DNA of 54,935 nucleotides from Actinomycetes bacterium (GCA_021787365.1 JAJYMB010000108.1:1-54935); one strand, 5' to 3'. Shown: positions 27,902-37,132, counted from the stretch's first letter. Notes: a model not told the origin generated them from the letters alone. Numbers and translations are program-made.

Positions 27902-27913
27902 TGAACCGTTTCA
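27902..27913. promoter_or_regulatory. LacI-family operator before the rhamnosidase gene
   Basis: TGAACCGTTTCA is a palindrome with one mismatch pair around a central CG, 59 bases before the GH78 ATG. It shares the CGTTTCAA half with the operator at 11982-11995, so the same repressor probably binds both. Confidence 0.65.
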
Positions 27914-27977
27914 AGGCGGGATGGTACCGTCCCGGTTGGGTCGGTGTCAAGCGAGCTCGGGTTCCGACCCGCCCGCC

Positions 27978-28196
27978 CTACAGCACCCTGACCAGGACGA
28001 CCGCCAACACTGCCAGCACGAGCCAGGCCGCCAGCATCCCCCACACCACATGGCGCAACCGGCGGACTCGCGGGGTGAGGTAGACCTCGTCGTCGGCACC
28101 CGCCGGCTGGGGGCCGGCCGGCACGGGCGCGCCACCCGTTTTTCGGCGCGGCCCTGCTCGACCGCCCTGATGTCGTGCCCCACCTTGCCGGCTCAT
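27978..28196 (-). CDS. Small single-pass membrane protein, unknown
   Basis: 72 aa. A polar, Gly/Arg-rich N-terminus of about 40 residues is followed by TPRVRRLRHVVWGMLAAWLV and further hydrophobic residues to the end, so it is one C-terminal membrane helix with a positively charged flank. No family is recognised. The start at 28196 is the second of two close ATGs and no ribosome site is evident, so the start is uncertain. It lies alone between the rhamnosidase promoter and the GNAT gene. It may be a chance reading frame, but the charge-then-helix pattern is protein-like. Confidence 0.4.
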   Translation of the reverse strand: MSRQGGARHQGGRAGPRRKTGGAPVPAGPQPAGADDEVYLTPRVRRLRHVVWGMLAAWLVLAVLAVVLVRVL

Positions 28197-28328
28197 GTGC
28201 ACATTGTGGCCCGCCGGCGAGGGGCAGGCACCACGCGACGTGACGCGAAGAGAGAGGGGGCCGGCGCGCTCCTGCGCCCGGTCACCGGCGGCTGCCGGCT
28301 CGCGCCACGGGCCTGGGAGACTGGAGAG

Positions 28329-28838
28329 ATGGACGTCGCCGCGAAGCTAGAGGTCTCAGCCGAACCAGCCGGCAGCAACCTGGCCACGGGCCTGTTGTCG
28401 CAGTACTTCGAGGAGCTCCGCCAGCGCTTGCCCGGCGGGTTCGACCCGAGCCTGGCGCTCACCGTGCGCGATGACCAACTCGTACACCCTAACGGCGCTT
28501 TCCTCGTCGCCCGGGTCGAGGGCCGCGCTGTCGGGTGCGGGGCGGTCCGCCGGCTCGACGCGCTCACGGCCGAGATAAAGCACATGTGGGTCGACCCTGC
28601 TGCCCGCGGCCACCGGGTCGGCAAGACCTTGCTCGCCTCGCTCGAGGATGCTGCCCGCCGGCTCGGGTGCACCACCGTGCGCCTGGACACTAGCTCCCAC
28701 CTGGCCGAGGCGATCTCCCTCTACCGTTCGTCGGGCTACACAGAGACCGGCCCGTACAACGACAACCCCTACGCACGCCACTGGTTCGAGAAGCACCTCG
28801 GTCCGGTGCCGGGGGCGCCCGAAAACCTACAAACGTGA
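28329..28838 (+). CDS. GNAT-family N-acetyltransferase
   Basis: 169 aa. The acetyl-CoA-binding motif A is clear: IKHMWVDPAARGHRVGKTLL followed by ASLEDAARRLG, then motif B with SLYRSSGY near the end. It transfers an acetyl group from acetyl-CoA to an unknown small molecule or protein amine in the cytosol. The ATG at 28329 has a GGAGA site upstream. It stands alone, followed by a good rho-independent terminator, so it is a single-gene transcript. Confidence 0.85.
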   Translation: MDVAAKLEVSAEPAGSNLATGLLSQYFEELRQRLPGGFDPSLALTVRDDQLVHPNGAFLVARVEGRAVGCGAVRRLDALTAEIKHMWVDPAARGHRVGKTLLASLEDAARRLGCTTVRLDTSSHLAEAISLYRSSGYTETGPYNDNPYARHWFEKHLGPVPGAPENLQT

Positions 28839-28895
28839 ACCCCGAAAGGGCACATTCACCAGATTTTGACCGGTTAAGTGGCACTTTTTCTGACG

Positions 28896-28932
28896 GATGT
28901 GGCTTCTGCCCAGCCACATCGGCCGGTTTTTT
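28896..28932 (+). terminator. Rho-independent terminator after the GNAT gene
   Basis: GATGTGGCT (28896-28904) pairs with AGCCACATC (28912-28920), a perfect 9-base stem with a 7-base loop. GGCCGG and then a run of six T follow (28927-28932). It is placed 57 bases after the GNAT stop, in front of the convergent methyltransferase gene. Confidence 0.8.
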
Positions 28933-29013
28933 GAACACGCCGGGCCGGCGGCGCAGGCAGAGGACCACGCCCGGCCGGCGGGCGCACGCAGAGCCCGGCG
29001 GGCGGGCAAGCCG

Positions 29014-29628
29014 TCAGCGGTAACCCTTCCACTGGCGGCCGCGCGGCTCCACGTCCTCCGGCGCTTCCTTTCCCCAGGACGCCCAACCGAGGTGGGGGTA
29101 ACGGGCAAAGAGCTCCAGGTAGGGCCCAGGCGAGCAGGCCTCGATTATCCCGTAGAGCTCCTCGGGCTTACGGCTGTGCTCTCGCTTCCGGCTCGCTATG
29201 AGGTTGACCTGGCGCCGGCCCGGTGCGAGCGTACGCAGCTTGCCGCGCGTGCCGAAGAGGACCAGCTCGGTGACATTGCGGAAGTAAAAGCCCACTCCCC
29301 GGCCGTCGGAGCCGCCGTCCTTTCTCACCTTGTGCCACACCAGGTTGGCCTTGTAGGTGAACCCCCAGTTCTCCATCACGGAAAGGCCTTCGGCGAGCAG
29401 TGCGTTCGGGACCCACAAGTAGCAGTGCGAGCGTTCGGCCACGACGTCGGCAACCGGTAAGGATGCGACGTCCTTCGCGTCCATGGTCTCGTAGCGAGAA
29501 AGTCGGCGGTGCTCGGGGGCCACCTTGCCGGTGCGGTTGGCGAATCGCCACGGGGGGTCGGCCAGGACCGTGCCGAACGGATCCTCCGCCCCGAGGTCCT
29601 CCAGGTTCAGCCGGCCGTCCCAACCCAT
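29014..29628 (-). CDS. MT-A70 family adenine-N6 methyltransferase
   Basis: 204 aa from the ATG at 29628. The catalytic DPPW tetrad is at residues 24-27, with YLWVPNALLAEG, FTYKANLVWHK and RKPEELYGIIEACSPGPYLE following. This is the arrangement of bacterial MT-A70 enzymes that methylate adenine N6 in DNA, and occasionally RNA. The frame is open further upstream, but sequence before 29628 overlaps the neighbour and does not look like the family; no good ribosome site is seen, so the start is uncertain. It is the last gene after argJ and an unknown gene. No restriction enzyme is nearby, so it is a solitary methyltransferase. Confidence 0.85.
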   Translation of the reverse strand: MGWDGRLNLEDLGAEDPFGTVLADPPWRFANRTGKVAPEHRRLSRYETMDAKDVASLPVADVVAERSHCYLWVPNALLAEGLSVMENWGFTYKANLVWHKVRKDGGSDGRGVGFYFRNVTELVLFGTRGKLRTLAPGRRQVNLIASRKREHSRKPEELYGIIEACSPGPYLELFARYPHLGWASWGKEAPEDVEPRGRQWKGYR

Positions 29629-29713
29629 GCTGGCCAGATCGTAGGTGGCGCCGGAGGCAGGTTGGTGGAAATCTAGGTGGAGGTGGCCTCGGCGGCCAGG
29701 GTCTCTAGTGGGG

Positions 29714-30460
29714 TCAAGAGCGCCAACCGAGGAGCTCGGCCACCGGGGGGCAGGTCGGGGAGGAAAAGATGTCAGCCGCGTCGGCAAGCCCGTTCGGTCC
29801 GGCCAGCGCGGAGAAGCAGTCGGGCGAGAGCGTCTCCACGCCGCCAGCGCTTCGCGCCCGAATGAGCAGCTGTTGCCACAAGGCCTCCGGCAAGACCGTG
29901 CCCCTCGGGACCACGGCCCAAACGGTCCTCTCCCGCCCGGCAAGCCCTGGCACCCGCCTGGCGGCCGCACCGTCGAGCAGAAGGGCGTCCGGCCCCGCCG
30001 CCAGGGCCGATACCACCACAACCGCCGGCTCCTGGCCCTGACGTTCCTGCCCACGGGAACTCCGGTCCCGCTCACGGTTCTTCTTGGGCGCGCCGCCTTC
30101 CCGGGCCCGCCGGCGCCGGAGCGCGCTCACCACTGCGTCCGCCGCTGGGCCGAGCACCGATACGCCGCCGCCGGCGGGGAGCGCCGCGGCTAAACGCTTG
30201 CCTGTCGGGTCCTCCAAGAGCTCGTTGGCCGCCTCCCAGATCCCACCCACTGGCTCAGGGGCAGACAGGGCTCGCGCCGAGAGCCACCAGAGGCGCCCTG
30301 ACGCCGGGAAGTACTCGATCAGGCGCCGGCAGGCATGGAGGAGCGTGGCCGGGCTCTCCTCTGCCAGTTCGGCGAGGATCTGCGCTACCTCGGTCACGGG
30401 GAGGTCGTCCATGCTTTCCCATCCCCTTGCCACGTAACGCAGTTGTTCCAGAGGGTGCAC
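29714..30460 (-). CDS. Conserved-looking protein of unknown function
   Basis: 248 aa. I do not recognise a family with confidence. The N-terminal half is helical (VTEVAQILAELAEESPATLL, LIEYFPASGRLWWLSARAL). The second half reads like an alpha/beta nucleotide- or sugar-phosphate-binding fold with VSVLGPAADAVVSAL, AVVVVSALAAGPDALLLDG and VWAVVPRGTVLPEALWQQLL, loosely reminiscent of eIF2B-like proteins. A charged linker (about residues 114-142) separates them. The GTG start at 30460 has a GAGG site 12 bases after the argJ stop, so it is probably co-transcribed with argJ. Confidence 0.7.
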   Translation of the reverse strand: MHPLEQLRYVARGWESMDDLPVTEVAQILAELAEESPATLLHACRRLIEYFPASGRLWWLSARALSAPEPVGGIWEAANELLEDPTGKRLAAALPAGGGVSVLGPAADAVVSALRRRRAREGGAPKKNRERDRSSRGQERQGQEPAVVVVSALAAGPDALLLDGAAARRVPGLAGRERTVWAVVPRGTVLPEALWQQLLIRARSAGGVETLSPDCFSALAGPNGLADAADIFSSPTCPPVAELLGWRS

Positions 30461-30472
30461 CGGGGTTCCTCT

Positions 30473-31663
30473 TCAGGTCGTGTAATAGGCGTTTATGTGA
30501 ACGTACTCGGGGGACAGGTCACACCCCCACACCGTCACCTCCCCCGGGCCGTCCCCCAAGCGGACGCCGATTTCGACGGTGCTCTCCGCCATGAGCTGCG
30601 CCAGCCGGTCGAGGTCCCTGGCGGCCAGCTGGTGAGGGTAGACCTCGAGGCCCCCGAAGCTCACCCGCACCGACTCGGCGCTGATACCGGTCTCCTGCCA
30701 GCACTTGCCGATCGCCATCACGACCCGGCCCCAGTTGGGGTCGGCCCCGTGGACGGCGCACTTGACGAGGGGCGAACTGACGATCGTCTTGGCGACCCGC
30801 TTCGCCTGGGCAGCATCAGCCGCCCCCGCCACCTGGACCTGGAGGACCTTGGTAGCACCCTCGCCGTCGGCGGCGAGCTGGACCGTTAGCGAGCGGCAGA
30901 CGGCTAAAAGAGCGCCCTCGAGCTGGGCCGGCTCGACTTCCCCGGCCGCGCCGCTCGCCATGACGACCGCCGAGTCCGAAGTCGAGGTGTCGGTATCGAT
31001 CGAGAGGCAATTGAACGTGGCATCGACGGCCCGCCTCCACATCGCATCGAGGTCGGGCGCCGGCACTTCGGCGTCGGTGAACACGTACGCAAGCAGCGTC
31101 GCCATATCGGGCTCGATCATCCCCGACCCCTTGGCCAGCCCCATGACCGTGGCCGAGCCGGCCGGCGCGCTGGCCAGTTTCGGCCGAGTGTCCGTCGTCA
31201 TGATCGCCCTGGCTATCGCCTGGAAGTCCGCCACCTCGGGCATGGACAGGCTGGCGAAGTGCCCCCTTATCCGCTCCATCGGGTAGCGCCGGCCGATCAC
31301 CCCGGTCGAGCACACCACAACGTCGTCCCGGGCGCACCCGACTACCTTGGCCGTGAGCTCGGCCAGCTCCTCTGCGTCGCGCTCGCCCGGTGCCCCGGTG
31401 GCCACGTTGGCGTTCTTCGAGACCGTCACGAGGGCGCGGGCGGACCCGTCGGCCAGGTGGCGCCGGGAAAGGGTGACGCTCGGCCCGGCGAAGAGCGACT
31501 GCGTGAAGACCCCAGCCGCCACGCAGGGGCCCTCGCCCGCCACGATCGAAAGGTCGAGGCTCGAGTCCTTTATGCCGGCGTTGCCGGCATAAGTGACAAA
31601 CCCCTTGGGGAGGCAGATGGCGTCACCGGTTGTGACATCTGGCAGCACTCGCATTGCCACCAT
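30473..31663 (-). CDS. argJ: ArgJ: ornithine acetyltransferase / N-acetylglutamate synthase
   Basis: 396 aa, full length. The self-cleavage site is KGSGMIEPDMATLL, with Thr189 as the expected nucleophile of the beta chain. Other blocks are CSTGVIGRRYPMERI, SIDTDTSTSDSAVVMASG and GADPNWGRVVMAIGK. It moves the acetyl group from N-acetylornithine to glutamate in arginine biosynthesis; members differ in whether they also use acetyl-CoA. The start is ATG at 31663, with an alternative ATG at 31654. No other arg gene is in the window, so argJ is separated from the usual argCJBD cluster. It diverges from the YihY-family gene. Confidence 0.95.
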   Translation of the reverse strand: MVAMRVLPDVTTGDAICLPKGFVTYAGNAGIKDSSLDLSIVAGEGPCVAAGVFTQSLFAGPSVTLSRRHLADGSARALVTVSKNANVATGAPGERDAEELAELTAKVVGCARDDVVVCSTGVIGRRYPMERIRGHFASLSMPEVADFQAIARAIMTTDTRPKLASAPAGSATVMGLAKGSGMIEPDMATLLAYVFTDAEVPAPDLDAMWRRAVDATFNCLSIDTDTSTSDSAVVMASGAAGEVEPAQLEGALLAVCRSLTVQLAADGEGATKVLQVQVAGAADAAQAKRVAKTIVSSPLVKCAVHGADPNWGRVVMAIGKCWQETGISAESVRVSFGGLEVYPHQLAARDLDRLAQLMAESTVEIGVRLGDGPGEVTVWGCDLSPEYVHINAYYTT

Positions 31664-31745
31664 GATCGCGCCCTGCTTAGCGCTGGCAAGATAGGGTACC
31701 TGACCTGCCAAACCGTACTCGCTAGAGACCTCCGGAGGTGGCGCG

Positions 31746-32723
31746 GTGAACCCGCTTGAACGCGTTGTCAGGAAACTTGACCGCACCCAGCAGCGCCACG
31801 TGCCGCTGTCGGTGGTCATCGGGGTGGTGAAGAAGTTCGGGGACGACAACGCCGGCACGCTCGTGGCCAACCTGGCGCACACGGCCTTCGGGACCCTCTT
31901 CCCGCTCCTGTTGCTCCTGGTCACGGTCCTAGGGCTGGTCTTGAACGGGCACCCCACCCTCCGCCACGAACTCTTGACGTCGGCGCTCAGCAAGTTCCCG
32001 ATAATCGGCACGGACCTCTCCGGCAACATCAAGGCGATGCGGCGGGACAGCGTGTTCGGGTTCGTGGTCGGCATCGGCGGGCTCGTCTGGGGCTCGCTCG
32101 CCCTCGGCCAGAACGGCATATTCACGATGGCGCAGGTGTGGAACCTTCCCGGGCCCGAGCGTCCAGGGTTCCCCGCCCGCCTTGCCCGCAGCCTCGGCTT
32201 CCTCGCCGTGCTCGGCGTGGGCCTCGTCGTCGGGACCTTCCTCGGCGCTGCCGTGCCGGCGGCACATGGTTCCCTCGGCCTCGCCGTGGCGGGCGGTGCC
32301 GCGTCGGGCTTGGTGAACTTCGCCGACTACCTGTTTACTTTCCGCATCCTCACCCCAGCGGTGGTGAAGCTCCGCCAGCTGGTACCAGGCGCCGTCCTCG
32401 CCGGGATCGGCTGGACCGTGCTCCAGTCCTTCGGAGGCTTCGTCGTCGGCCATTACCTGAAAAACGACAATTCCCTCTACGGGACATTTGGCATAGTGAT
32501 AGGTCTTTTCGCCTGGATCTACTTGATATCGGAGCTCACCGTATATGCGGCCGAGCTGAACGTGGTCCTCGCCCGCCGGCTCTTCCCCCGCTCGCTCGTG
32601 CAGCCCCCGCTCACCGAGGCCGACCGCTCCTCGCTTGCCGCTCAAGCGCTCCAAAACAAGCGCCGGCCCGAGCAGCACGTGCAGGTCTCCTTCGACGGCG
32701 ATGCTGTAGTCCAGCAGGTCTGA
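31746..32723 (+). CDS. YihY/BrkB family membrane protein
   Basis: 325 aa with about six transmembrane helices. The family start LVANLAHTAFGTLFPLLLLL is followed by a conserved loop, and the C-terminal YGTFGIVIGLFAWIYLISEL with TVYAAELNVV is the BrkB/YihY signature. It was once called ribonuclease BN in error; the real function is not known. The GTG at 31746 has a GGAGGTGG ribosome site. The tail is hydrophilic. The transcript ends at a bidirectional hairpin at 32803-32819. Confidence 0.88.
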   Translation: MNPLERVVRKLDRTQQRHVPLSVVIGVVKKFGDDNAGTLVANLAHTAFGTLFPLLLLLVTVLGLVLNGHPTLRHELLTSALSKFPIIGTDLSGNIKAMRRDSVFGFVVGIGGLVWGSLALGQNGIFTMAQVWNLPGPERPGFPARLARSLGFLAVLGVGLVVGTFLGAAVPAAHGSLGLAVAGGAASGLVNFADYLFTFRILTPAVVKLRQLVPGAVLAGIGWTVLQSFGGFVVGHYLKNDNSLYGTFGIVIGLFAWIYLISELTVYAAELNVVLARRLFPRSLVQPPLTEADRSSLAAQALQNKRRPEQHVQVSFDGDAVVQQV

Positions 32724-32743
32724 GCCCGGGCCTGCCGGCGACG

Positions 32744-32773
32744 ACTTCTGACGCCTCCGGTAACTTCTGACGC
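32744..32773. repeat. Short direct repeat
   Basis: ACTTCTGACGC occurs at 32744-32754 and 32763-32773, 19 bases apart, just after the YihY-family stop. No function is evident. Confidence 0.4.
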
Positions 32774-32802
32774 GTTCGGGGCGCATTTGGCGACAAGCAC
32801 GA

Positions 32803-32819
32803 CACTTTTTGAAAAAGTG
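32803..32819. terminator. Bidirectional terminator between convergent genes
   Basis: CACTTTTT-G-AAAAAGTG forms an 8-base stem with T/A runs built into the stem, and on the plus strand a further five-T run follows. It is placed between the convergent YihY-family and DUF2269-like genes. Confidence 0.6.
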
Positions 32820-32844
32820 GACATTTTTCGGCCGAGCGTTCAGT

Positions 32845-33357
32845 TCAGGGCTTGAACACCATCAGGTACAGCGCGCCCAGCAAAAGCACGTTGAACAGGC
32901 CGGTACCTGCGCTTATCCGGCGGTAGAGGCCGTCGAGCCGGTCGAGCTCAGGGGGCCGCGCCGGCGGCTTGACGGGCGGTGCCTGGGCGAGCGCGAGCAT
33001 GGTCCGCCGGTAGTCACGTTCGGCCGGACGCACCATGCCGTGGAGCAGGCCGACCATCACGAAATAGACGACGAGGGCGGCGACGACCCACGCCTTGCCG
33101 AAATTGGACGAGTGCCCCTCTTCTCCGAGGGCGGCCAACCCGAACACGACTACCCCGTATATGAGGATCTCCGCGAACTGCGAAACCTGGCCGTAGACCG
33201 CCAGCACACCGGCTTCGGCCGCACCTGCTGCTCCCCGCCGGCGAGCCACCTCCAGCAGGAAACCACGGTACACGACCGCGCCAAACCCGGCGACGGCACA
33301 GATTATGTGCAAAAGGACGAGCAGGTTGTAGGCCCACCCCGCGGGGTCTTTGGTCAC
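32845..33357 (-). CDS. Four-helix membrane protein, DUF2269-like
   Basis: 170 aa with about four membrane helices: [20 protein letters not shown], a second near [12 protein letters not shown], a third in [20 protein letters not shown] and a last in [15 protein letters not shown]. The N-terminal helix with LLHIICA and the layout resemble DUF2269 or related integral membrane proteins. The function is unknown. The GTG at 33357 overlaps the fumC stop by 4 bases, so it is translationally coupled to fumarase; whether this is functional or just packing is unknown. Confidence 0.75.
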   Translation of the reverse strand: MTKDPAGWAYNLLVLLHIICAVAGFGAVVYRGFLLEVARRRGAAGAAEAGVLAVYGQVSQFAEILIYGVVVFGLAALGEEGHSSNFGKAWVVAALVVYFVMVGLLHGMVRPAERDYRRTMLALAQAPPVKPPARPPELDRLDGLYRRISAGTGLFNVLLLGALYLMVFKP

Positions 33358-34790
33358 TTTACGACGCCGCCGCGCGTCATGGCCTCGACGTCGAGGGCGC
33401 GGTCTACCTCCTCCTCGGACAGGAGGCCGTTTTCCAGCACCACCGTGCGCAAGTCTTTTCCTTCGGCCAGGGCCTGCTTCACTACCTTGGCTGCCTTTTC
33501 GTAGCCGATGTAGGGGTTGAGGGCGGTGACGATCGCCGGCGAGGACAGGGCGTAAGTGCGGCACCGGCCCACATCGGCCTCCAGCCCAGAAATGCAACGG
33601 TCCGCGAGGAGTCGGCTCACATTGGCGAGCAGGCGCACCGACTCCAAGAGGTTGCGCGCGATAACCGGCAGCATGACGTTGAGCTCGAAATTGCCGGCCG
33701 CGCCCCCGAAGGCTATGGAAGCGTCGTTGCCGATGACCTGTGCTACGACTTGCGAGACGGCCTCTGGGATAACGGGGTTCACTTTTCCCGGCATTATCGA
33801 GCTCCCCGGCTGGAGGTCGGGAATGTGCACCTCACCGAGCCCCGCTCGCGGCCCACTGCCCATCCAACGCAAGTCGGTGGCGCACTTGTAGAGCGAGACC
33901 GCGACCGTCCGCATCGCTCCAGAGGCCTCGACCAGGCCGTCGCGCGAGCCCTGCGCCTCGAAGTGGTCCCGCGCCTCGCGGAGGGGCAGGCCGAGCTCAC
34001 CGGCCAGGCGGGCGATGACGCCCGCCGCGAAGCCCGGGGGCGCGTTGAGGCCGGTGCCCACGGCAGTCCCGCCGAGGGGCAGTTCACCGAGGCGAGGGAG
34101 GCAGCCCTCCAGACGCTCGATGCCGTACTCGATGGCGGCCGCGTAGCCGCCGAACTCCTGGCCCAAGGTCACCGGGGTGGCGTCCATCAAGTGGGTACGA
34201 CCGGCCTTGACCACCCCGGCGAGCTCGACCGCCTTGTGCCGGAGCGATTCGGCCAGGTGGGCGAGGGCCGGCACGAGCGAGGTGACGACGCCCTCCACCG
34301 CCGCCAGGTGAATGGCCGAAGGGAACATGTCGTTGGACGACTGGGACGCGTTGACCTCGTCGTTCGGGTGCACCTTGCGACCAAGCCTCTCGCCGGCGAG
34401 GGTGGCGAGCACCTCGTTCATGTTCATGTTGGAGGAGGTGCCCGAGCCCGTTTGGAAGACGTCCACCGGGAACTCGCCGTCCCAGCTGCCGCCGGCGACC
34501 TCGGACGCGACACCAGCAATGGCCTCGGCGGCTTCGGGCGTTATGACGCCGAGCTCGGCGTTCTCTCGGGCTGCGGCTCCCTTCAGGAGGGCCAGGGCCC
34601 GGATGAGAGAGCGCTCGATGCGAAGCCCCGAGACAGGGAAGTTCTCGACGGCGCGCTGGGTCTGGGCCTGCCACTTGGCGGCCACCGGCACGAGCACCTC
34701 CCCCATCGAGTCGTGCTCTATCCGGTAGCCCTCGGGGGCGGTGCCGGTGCTCTGCTGGGGTGACGACTCTCTAGCAACGTGATCGCTCAT
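33354..34790 (-). CDS. fumC: Fumarate hydratase, class II
   Basis: 478 aa. The signature [15 protein letters not shown] is present, with the substrate-binding [13 protein letters not shown] and the [13 protein letters not shown] block containing active-site residues. It interconverts fumarate and malate in the TCA cycle. The class II form needs no Fe-S cluster. The ATG at 34790 gives a normal N-terminus but has only a weak ribosome site. An in-frame TTG at 34847 sits seven bases after GGAGGAGG and would add 19 residues, so the start deserves a check. It is the first gene of a two-gene unit with the DUF2269-like gene. Confidence 0.95.
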   Translation of the reverse strand: MSDHVARESSPQQSTGTAPEGYRIEHDSMGEVLVPVAAKWQAQTQRAVENFPVSGLRIERSLIRALALLKGAAARENAELGVITPEAAEAIAGVASEVAGGSWDGEFPVDVFQTGSGTSSNMNMNEVLATLAGERLGRKVHPNDEVNASQSSNDMFPSAIHLAAVEGVVTSLVPALAHLAESLRHKAVELAGVVKAGRTHLMDATPVTLGQEFGGYAAAIEYGIERLEGCLPRLGELPLGGTAVGTGLNAPPGFAAGVIARLAGELGLPLREARDHFEAQGSRDGLVEASGAMRTVAVSLYKCATDLRWMGSGPRAGLGEVHIPDLQPGSSIMPGKVNPVIPEAVSQVVAQVIGNDASIAFGGAAGNFELNVMLPVIARNLLESVRLLANVSRLLADRCISGLEADVGRCRTYALSSPAIVTALNPYIGYEKAAKVVKQALAEGKDLRTVVLENGLLSEEEVDRALDVEAMTRGGVVK

Positions 34791-35077
34791 CGGCAGCAAA
34801 CCTACTGTCCCGCCCCGAAAGACAATGCAGTGACATTTGGACGCCAATTGCGAACCTCCTCCAGCGTCCCAGTGCACCCTCTCGACTGTTGCACTCAAAC
34901 ACGTGTTCTCATTCGAACGCTTGTCCTGACCGGCAAAGGCGTCGATACAAAAGGCTTGAGGCCTCTTGTGACAGCTGTGACCAGAGTTGTTAGAGTTGCT
35001 GTTGAGCAAATAGAAGGGCTGCCATCGGTAACCGTCCCGCCGCCGTACCACGATCGTGCAGGTGCCCGAAAGTCGCC

Positions 35078-37132
35078 ATGAACAAGCTTGGTCGCGATCA
35101 CAAGTCGTTGCCACTCCTAGCCGCGGGTGCGCTCGTCCTGGCCGGCGCCACCATGGCAGGCACGGCTGAGCCTGGGACAGCGCAGCCCCCGCCGGCAGTG
35201 ACCGCCGGCACCTCCTCCGGCGGTAGGAGGGTCGCCCGTCTCGACGCAGTCGGCGCTGGTGGTGCCGCTGGCCAGGTGGGCAGCTCGCGTGCTGAGGTCG
35301 GGGCCGTGGCCCCCAAGTTGGCCAGCGGCGCAGCTGCCAGTGGCGGTACGGGCGTCGCCACCGCTCACTCGAAGCTCGCTGCTGACAGGGGGCGCGTTGC
35401 AGCAGACAAGGCCCGTGCCGACCGGATCGCGAGTGAGTTGGAACAAGAAGGCATCGTGATGGCCAAGCTCGCCGAAAGAGCCGACTCGGAGGGAGTGCTG
35501 GCAGCACACTTGCAAGCCCAGCTCAAAGACGCCGGGGCCGCCGAAGTGACGGCCAAGGGCCAGCTGGCCAGTGCCAGGGCGGCACTGGTGGAGGAAGCGA
35601 TCTCGGCGTACACCGGCGGCGAAGCCCTCTCGCTCCGGGCAGGTAGCGGCGCAGGTCTACGGCCCTACCTCATCGTTGGGTACGCAGAAGCGGTCGCCCA
35701 AGTGCAGACATCAATCATTTTGCGGTACCGGTCGGCGTCAGCTCGCCTTCGCTCGGCCGTGGCCCTGCTCAGCGAGCGTCAAACTGCTGTTCGAGTTGCG
35801 GGGCGACGCCTAGCCGCGGACGGGAAGGCGGCGGCTGCCCAGCAGTCCCTCCTGCGGTCGCAGCTTGCAGACGTGAAGGGCACTCTGGCGCTAGCCGTGG
35901 CGCAGGCTCAGCGCCAGCAGGCCGCGGTGCAAGCGACCGAAGAAAAGGCCCTACTCGCGACCACAGAGCAGCCCGTGCCGGCACCGAGCACGACCGCAAC
36001 GACGAGCGTCTTGCCGGCAGAGACTGTGGCGCCGACAGCTACCGAGGCTTCGAGCACCGTGGCGTCAGCACTGGCTTCGAGCAGCACTACGGCGACCACC
36101 GGTAGGCCAGATTCGAACTCGCCGGCTTCGAGCACGCCGGCCTCCAGCCTGACCACTGGCCCTGCCGCCACGGTGCCACCTACCCCTGCCGCCACGGTGC
36201 CACCTACCCCTGCCGCCACGGTGCCACCTACCCCCACCACAACCACGACGGCTCCAGCAGCCACAAGCACCCCCGCGCCCGCCGTCTCCACGTCGGTGCC
36301 CGCGCCTTCGGCACCGTCCACCACCCGGGCAACCCCGACCACCGTGTCGTCGCTGGTGACCACCACGACTGCCGCCGGCACGGCGACCACCGCCAGCATC
36401 CTCAAACCGACCACTACGGAACTCGGGACCACCACGACTACCGCACCGCCGGAAACGACGAGAGGGGTCTCACCGACGAGACTTGCTGCTACCAGCGTGC
36501 CGGAGGAAGGCTCGTCGCCGGCGACAACCACGCCAGCGACAACCACGCCAGCGACAACCACGCCAGCGACAACCACGCCAGCGACAACCACGCCAGCGAC
36601 AACCACGCCAGCGACAACCACGCCAGCGACAACCACGCCAGCGACAACCACGCCGACGCTCGTTGCACCGACCTCGGTGACCTCGATAACGCCGGCTACG
36701 GCTACCTCGACGGCCCCCCCGACGACCTCAACACCGACTACGACAACTTTGCCGGCTACGAGCGCGAACGGTGCGGCCCCAGGTGCCCAAATCGCCGTGG
36801 CCTTCGCTCTCTCCCAGATCGGCAAGCCCTATCAATGGGGCGGCGCCGGCCCCGACAGCTACGACTGCTCTGGGCTCGTGATGGTCGCTTGGGGCAAGGC
36901 CGGCGTGTCGTTCCCCCACTCGGCACAGGACCAGTACGACCTCACCCAGCGGGTCAGCATCGCGAACCTGGTCCCGGGCGACCTCGTGTTCTTCGGGACG
37001 CCAAGGGACGTCTACCACGTGGGCATGTACGTAGGCCACGGCGAGATGGTCGATGCCCCCGAGACCGGCCAGGACGTCCACATCCAGAGCATCTACGAAC
37101 TCAATCTCCTCGGGGGCGGCAGGGTCCGCTGA
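35078..37132 (+). CDS. Secreted NlpC/P60 peptidoglycan endopeptidase with Thr/Pro repeat linker
   Basis: 684 aa in three parts. First comes a signal-like N-terminus ([20 protein letters not shown]) and an Ala-rich coiled coil to about residue 290. Then a long Thr/Pro/Ala/Ser linker (about 295-555) holds three 8-residue repeats and nine ATTTP repeats. Last is a C-terminal NlpC/P60 domain with catalytic Cys597 (YDCSGLV) and His647 ([10 protein letters not shown]). It is the layout of actinobacterial RipA/RipC-like D,L-endopeptidases that cut stem peptides during cell separation, with the linker spanning the wall. The start is ATG at 35078 (GTCGCCATGAAC). The gene stands alone; the 287 bases upstream are less GC-rich and contain the direct repeat TGTGAC at 34967 and 34976. 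Confidence 0.9.
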   Translation: MNKLGRDHKSLPLLAAGALVLAGATMAGTAEPGTAQPPPAVTAGTSSGGRRVARLDAVGAGGAAGQVGSSRAEVGAVAPKLASGAAASGGTGVATAHSKLAADRGRVAADKARADRIASELEQEGIVMAKLAERADSEGVLAAHLQAQLKDAGAAEVTAKGQLASARAALVEEAISAYTGGEALSLRAGSGAGLRPYLIVGYAEAVAQVQTSIILRYRSASARLRSAVALLSERQTAVRVAGRRLAADGKAAAAQQSLLRSQLADVKGTLALAVAQAQRQQAAVQATEEKALLATTEQPVPAPSTTATTSVLPAETVAPTATEASSTVASALASSSTTATTGRPDSNSPASSTPASSLTTGPAATVPPTPAATVPPTPAATVPPTPTTTTTAPAATSTPAPAVSTSVPAPSAPSTTRATPTTVSSLVTTTTAAGTATTASILKPTTTELGTTTTTAPPETTRGVSPTRLAATSVPEEGSSPATTTPATTTPATTTPATTTPATTTPATTTPATTTPATTTPATTTPTLVAPTSVTSITPATATSTAPPTTSTPTTTTLPATSANGAAPGAQIAVAFALSQIGKPYQWGGAGPDSYDCSGLVMVAWGKAGVSFPHSAQDQYDLTQRVSIANLVPGDLVFFGTPRDVYHVGMYVGHGEMVDAPETGQDVHIQSIYELNLLGGGRVR
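36161..36232 (+). repeat. Three 24-bp tandem repeats in the NlpC/P60 linker
   Basis: A 24-base unit beginning CCTGCCGCCACGG repeats three times, encoding the reiterated VPPTPAAT motif. It keeps the reading frame and lies inside the wall-spanning linker. Confidence 0.85.
36521..36655 (+). repeat. Nine 15-bp tandem repeats in the NlpC/P60 linker
   Basis: The unit GCGACAACCACGCCA occurs nine times without a gap, eight identical copies and a last with one change. It encodes ATTTP nine times. Such identical copies are prone to slippage, so linker length is likely variable between strains while staying in frame. Confidence 0.95.

Noticed and set aside
34967..34981. CRP-like site before the NlpC/P60 gene
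   Set aside because: TGTGAC is directly repeated rather than inverted, so it does not fit TGTGA-N6-TCACA.
34791..35077. c-di-AMP (ydaO) riboswitch before the NlpC/P60 gene
   Set aside because: Many actinobacterial NlpC/P60 genes have one, but I could not find its conserved purine-rich segments here.
36161..36655. Tandem repeats as a CRISPR array
   Set aside because: The units are contiguous with no spacers and encode the linker in frame.
35908..36825. Minus-strand frame with a VVAG-type repeat
   Set aside because: It is only the antisense of the ATTTP and VPPTPAA repeats in the NlpC/P60 gene.
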